Shown here one piece after another: positions 61,712 to 64,000 of a stretch of 64,000 nt of DNA. The position numbers and the translations under genes are program-made. Every line of letters begins with the position of its first letter. Position 1 is the stretch's first letter. The notes beneath the pieces were generated by a model, which saw only the letters and a list, made by a program, of their open reading frames with translations, did not search any database and was not told the origin of the DNA. Source of the DNA: Haloechinothrix aidingensis (GTDB lineage Bacteria; Actinomycetota; Actinomycetes; Mycobacteriales; Pseudonocardiaceae); assembly GCF_013450155.1 (NCBI RefSeq), contig NZ_JACCKD010000006.1, positions 288,200 through 352,199 on the forward strand. The letters are read 5' to 3'.

Positions 61712-62460
61712 TTCGCATCCAATCTGGTCAGTACCCAGCGCACGGCATCGCCGACCTCGGTGGTGGTCGCGACATCCGTACGCCGCGGACGGCGTACCAC
61801 GAGCACGGGGACTCCCAGCTCGCCTGCGGCTTCGAGTTTCGCTGCGGTCATCGACCCGCCGCTGTCCTTGGTGACGAGCACGTCGATGCCGTGCCTGCGC
61901 ATCACCGCACGCTCACCCTCGACGGTGTACGGGCCGCGGGAGAGCACGATCTCGTGCCTGGCCGGAAGCGGCGGCTCCGGGGAGTCCACACAGCGGATCA
62001 GGAACCACTGCGTGACGTTACCCGCGAACGAGGCGAGACCTTGCCTGCCTGTGGTGAGGAAGACCCGTTCGCCCATCCCGGGAAGCATCGTGGCCGCCTC
62101 GTCGAGCGAGCCTGCCCAGTGCCACTCGACCCCCTCGTGCGGTGACCATCCGGGCCGCTCCAGCCGCAGGAGTGGCACTCCGGCCCGGTGTGTAGCGTCG
62201 ACGGCCGAGGAGCTGATGCGTTCGGCGAACGGGTGCGTGGCGTCGACCACCGCGGCGATCCGCTCCTCGCGTAACCAGGCGGCAAGCCCCTCCGGCCCGC
62301 CGAAGCCCCCGATGCGTACCTCGCCCTCGGGAAGGCGGGGGGCCGCGACCCGTCCGGCCAGCGACGACACCACACGTACACCGCGCCCCACCAGCTCGGC
62401 GGCCAGCGCGCGTGCCTCGGCGGTACCGCCGAGAACGAGCAAGGGATAATCCACAACCAC
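61708..62460 (-). CDS. cobK: Precorrin-6A reductase CobK
   Basis: A 250-residue NADPH reductase. YPLLVLGGTAEARALA opens the nucleotide fold; VDATHPFAERISSSAVDAT and VFLTTGRQGLASFA are conserved, and VTKDSGGSMTAAKLEAA closes the active site. GTG 62460 (or 62454) is the start; no ATG exists in this frame. The gene is divergent from cbiD, whose ATG at 62467 is only six bases away. It reduces precorrin-6A to precorrin-6B or its cobalt form. It heads the bluB operon. Confidence 0.92.
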   Translation of the reverse strand: MVVDYPLLVLGGTAEARALAAELVGRGVRVVSSLAGRVAAPRLPEGEVRIGGFGGPEGLAAWLREERIAAVVDATHPFAERISSSAVDATHRAGVPLLRLERPGWSPHEGVEWHWAGSLDEAATMLPGMGERVFLTTGRQGLASFAGNVTQWFLIRCVDSPEPPLPARHEIVLSRGPYTVEGERAVMRRHGIDVLVTKDSGGSMTAAKLEAAGELGVPVLVVRRPRRTDVATTTEVGDAVRWVLTRLDAK

Positions 62461-62466
62461 GAGACT

Positions 62467-63561
62467 ATGGGACAGACACTGCGCTACGGATGGACCACGG
62501 GGGCATGTGCGACCGCTGCCACGACAGCGGCGTACACCGCGTTGCTGACCTCCGAGTTCCCCGACCCGGTCGAGGTGCTCTTGCCCAAGGGCAAGCAGCC
62601 GGCGTTCGCGCTGGCCAGCGAGGGGCGCACGGGCGAGGCGGCATACGCGGGTGTGGTGAAGGACGCCGGTGACGACCCCGACGTGACCCATGGCGCGCTG
62701 ATCGTGGCCACGGTCCGGCACGGCTCGCCGGGCAGCGGGATCCGTTTCGTGGCCGGTCCGGGTGTGGGAACCGTCACCCGGCCGGGCCTGCCCCTGGACG
62801 TGGGGGAGCCGGCGATCAACCCGGTCCCGCGCCGCCTGATGAGCGAGGCCGTCGAACGCGTCGCCGCCGAACACGGGGGCAGCGGTGACGTGGTCGTGGA
62901 GATCTCCATCCCGCACGGCGAGGAGATGGCCAGGCACACCTGGAACCCCCGGCTGGGCATCGTGGACGGGCTGTCCGTGCTGGGCACGACCGGGGTCGTG
63001 GTGCCGTACTCCTGCTCGGCGTGGATCGACAGCATCCGGCGCGGTATCGATGTGGCCCGGGCGCTGGACGTGCGTCACGTGGCGGGCTCGACCGGAAGTA
63101 CCTCGGAGCAGGTGGTCACCGAGCTGTACGGGCTGGACGAGACCGCCCTGCTCGATATGGGCGACTTCGCGGGTGCGGTGCTCAAGTACCTGCGCAAGCA
63201 CCCGGTGCCCCGGCTGTCCATCGCGGGTGGCTTCGCGAAGATGTCCAAGCTCGCTGCCGGGTACCTGGACCTGCACTCGCAGCGTTCGCAGGTGAACTTC
63301 GGCCTGCTCGCCTCGATCGCGCGGGACGCGGGATACGAGCATCTCGCGGAGCCGATGAGCAACGCCAACACGGCGGTGCACGCGCTGGACATCGCCAGTG
63401 CCGACGGGCTGGACCTTGGCGGGTTCGTGGCGGAGCGGGCACGCCGCACCGCCCTCGATGTACTGGGTGACGCACCAGTGGACGTGGACATCGTGGTGAT
63501 CGACCGTTCCGGGACCATCGTCGGCCGGGCTCCCGATCCCGGCGCGCCGTCGTCCACGTAG
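62467..63561 (+). CDS. cbiD: Cobalt-precorrin-5B C1-methyltransferase CbiD
   Basis: A 364-residue enzyme methylating C-1 and giving precorrin-6A. YGWTTGACATAATTAAYTAL opens the protein; GPGVGTVTRPGLP and EPAINPVPRRLM follow; and STGSTSEQ with RLSIAGGFAKMSKLAAGY is near the C-terminal end. CbiD is the anaerobic-pathway counterpart of CobF, yet it stands here beside the aerobic genes cobG and cobN. A GGGATAAT block 17 bases upstream may be a -10 element, giving a very short leader. Confidence 0.92.
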   Translation: MGQTLRYGWTTGACATAATTAAYTALLTSEFPDPVEVLLPKGKQPAFALASEGRTGEAAYAGVVKDAGDDPDVTHGALIVATVRHGSPGSGIRFVAGPGVGTVTRPGLPLDVGEPAINPVPRRLMSEAVERVAAEHGGSGDVVVEISIPHGEEMARHTWNPRLGIVDGLSVLGTTGVVVPYSCSAWIDSIRRGIDVARALDVRHVAGSTGSTSEQVVTELYGLDETALLDMGDFAGAVLKYLRKHPVPRLSIAGGFAKMSKLAAGYLDLHSQRSQVNFGLLASIARDAGYEHLAEPMSNANTAVHALDIASADGLDLGGFVAERARRTALDVLGDAPVDVDIVVIDRSGTIVGRAPDPGAPSST

Positions 63562-63648
63562 CCGCCGCGCTTCCTCGCTGTGCTGATGCCGGGGATTCCC
63601 GGCGTGTCGCTGCGGGATGGTCGAACGTGTGTGCGATATGCTGGGGAT

Positions 63649-64000
63649 GTGCCGGAGTTCGTGCAGGTTGTTGGTCCGGCCGGGGTGATGTTCGTCCCGG
63701 CCGGGCAGGCGCCTGCGGTCGCGTTCACGCCCGAAGAGCAGGCGGAGATCCGGTGCCGCACGTTCACCGGCGAGCAGGTCGGCGAGTTGAGTGCGGAGCA
63801 GGTGATCGAGACGCTGGCGGCGGCGCGCCGGATCCGGGCGCATACGGATGCGATCGAGGCGCACGCGCTGGCCCGGCTCGACCAGCTACGGGGGCAGGAT
63901 CGGTATGTGGCGGATGAGGCCGCCCTGGAGTTGCGGGTGTCCCGGCATACGGCGGCGTTGCGGCTGCACCGGTCCCGTCAGCTCACGCAGCGGATGCCGC
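63649..64000 (+). CDS. DUF222 (13E12-type) protein, N-terminal part (cut by window edge)
   Basis: The first 117 codons of a gene that continues past the window. From GTG 63649 the peptide reads VPEFVQVVGPAGVMFVPAGQ, then a DUF222 helical region: AAARRIRAHTDAIEAHALAR and DEAALELRVSRHTAALRLH. Full members end in an HNH endonuclease domain, which is not visible here. TATGCT lies at 63637-63642, only seven bases before the start, so the transcript is probably leaderless. Such genes are often multicopy. Confidence 0.82.
   Translation, partial: MPEFVQVVGPAGVMFVPAGQAPAVAFTPEEQAEIRCRTFTGEQVGELSAEQVIETLAAARRIRAHTDAIEAHALARLDQLRGQDRYVADEAALELRVSRHTAALRLHRSRQLTQRMP

Overview
The window is high-GC actinobacterial DNA. 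FadD/Mce lipid genes, actinomycete-type integrative-element genes, DUF5753/DUF397 remnants, GTG starts, apparently leaderless genes and a Tat/lipoprotein secretome point to Actinomycetes, most likely Pseudonocardiales (Amycolatopsis/Saccharopolyspora-like). The order is inferred from gene content, not from an alignment.

Bases 1 to about 9150 are the integrase-proximal part of an actinomycete integrative and conjugative element (AICE). It holds a regulator fragment, a GntR repressor with an operator array, small conjugation accessory genes, an FtsK/TraB-like DNA translocase, a frameshifted zinc-binding ORF, a Prim-Pol replication protein, a RepA-like ATPase, an excisionase and a tyrosine integrase. 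The integrase abuts the 3' end of tRNA-Ala(GGC) at 9127-9202. The other element end lies left of the window.

9.4-21.4 kb is mixed chromosomal content: an amino-acid-type binding lipoprotein, a voltage-sensor-only membrane protein, a Rieske lipoprotein, an SGNH hydrolase, decayed DUF5753/DUF397 genes, VOC, DUF1801, PLP-decarboxylase and CoA-binding proteins, a Baeyer-Villiger-type monooxygenase coupled to an SDR, an acidic single-pass membrane protein and a DUF445 protein.

21.5-38 kb is a lipid/steroid island. Two TetR regulators bracket thiolase, SRPBCC, MaoC hydratase and HSD17B4-like SDR genes. A complete Mce import operon follows (yrbEA, yrbEB, mceA-F, Mce-associated protein), with a convergent acyl-CoA ligase beyond a strong hairpin. 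The likely logic is Mce uptake of a sterol or other lipid, CoA activation and side-chain beta-oxidation; this resembles the mce4 arrangement, but the substrate is inferred.

38-49.3 kb holds a cysteine-free HesB-like protein, proline dehydrogenase, a PPOX protein, a large FAD/Fe-S dehydrogenase, an exported beta carbonic anhydrase, a second DUF445 gene next to an Abi-alpha-like gene, a TetR regulator, a transsulfuration-type PLP enzyme and a zinc alcohol dehydrogenase.

49.4-53.1 kb is a compact alkane hydroxylase operon (alkB, two rubredoxins, rubredoxin reductase, TetR) behind a well-formed promoter. 53.1-63.6 kb is a cobalamin cluster (cobN with a B12 riboswitch, cobG, cobH, cobIJ fusion, bluB, cobK, cbiD). 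A truncated DUF222 (13E12-type) gene runs off the right edge.
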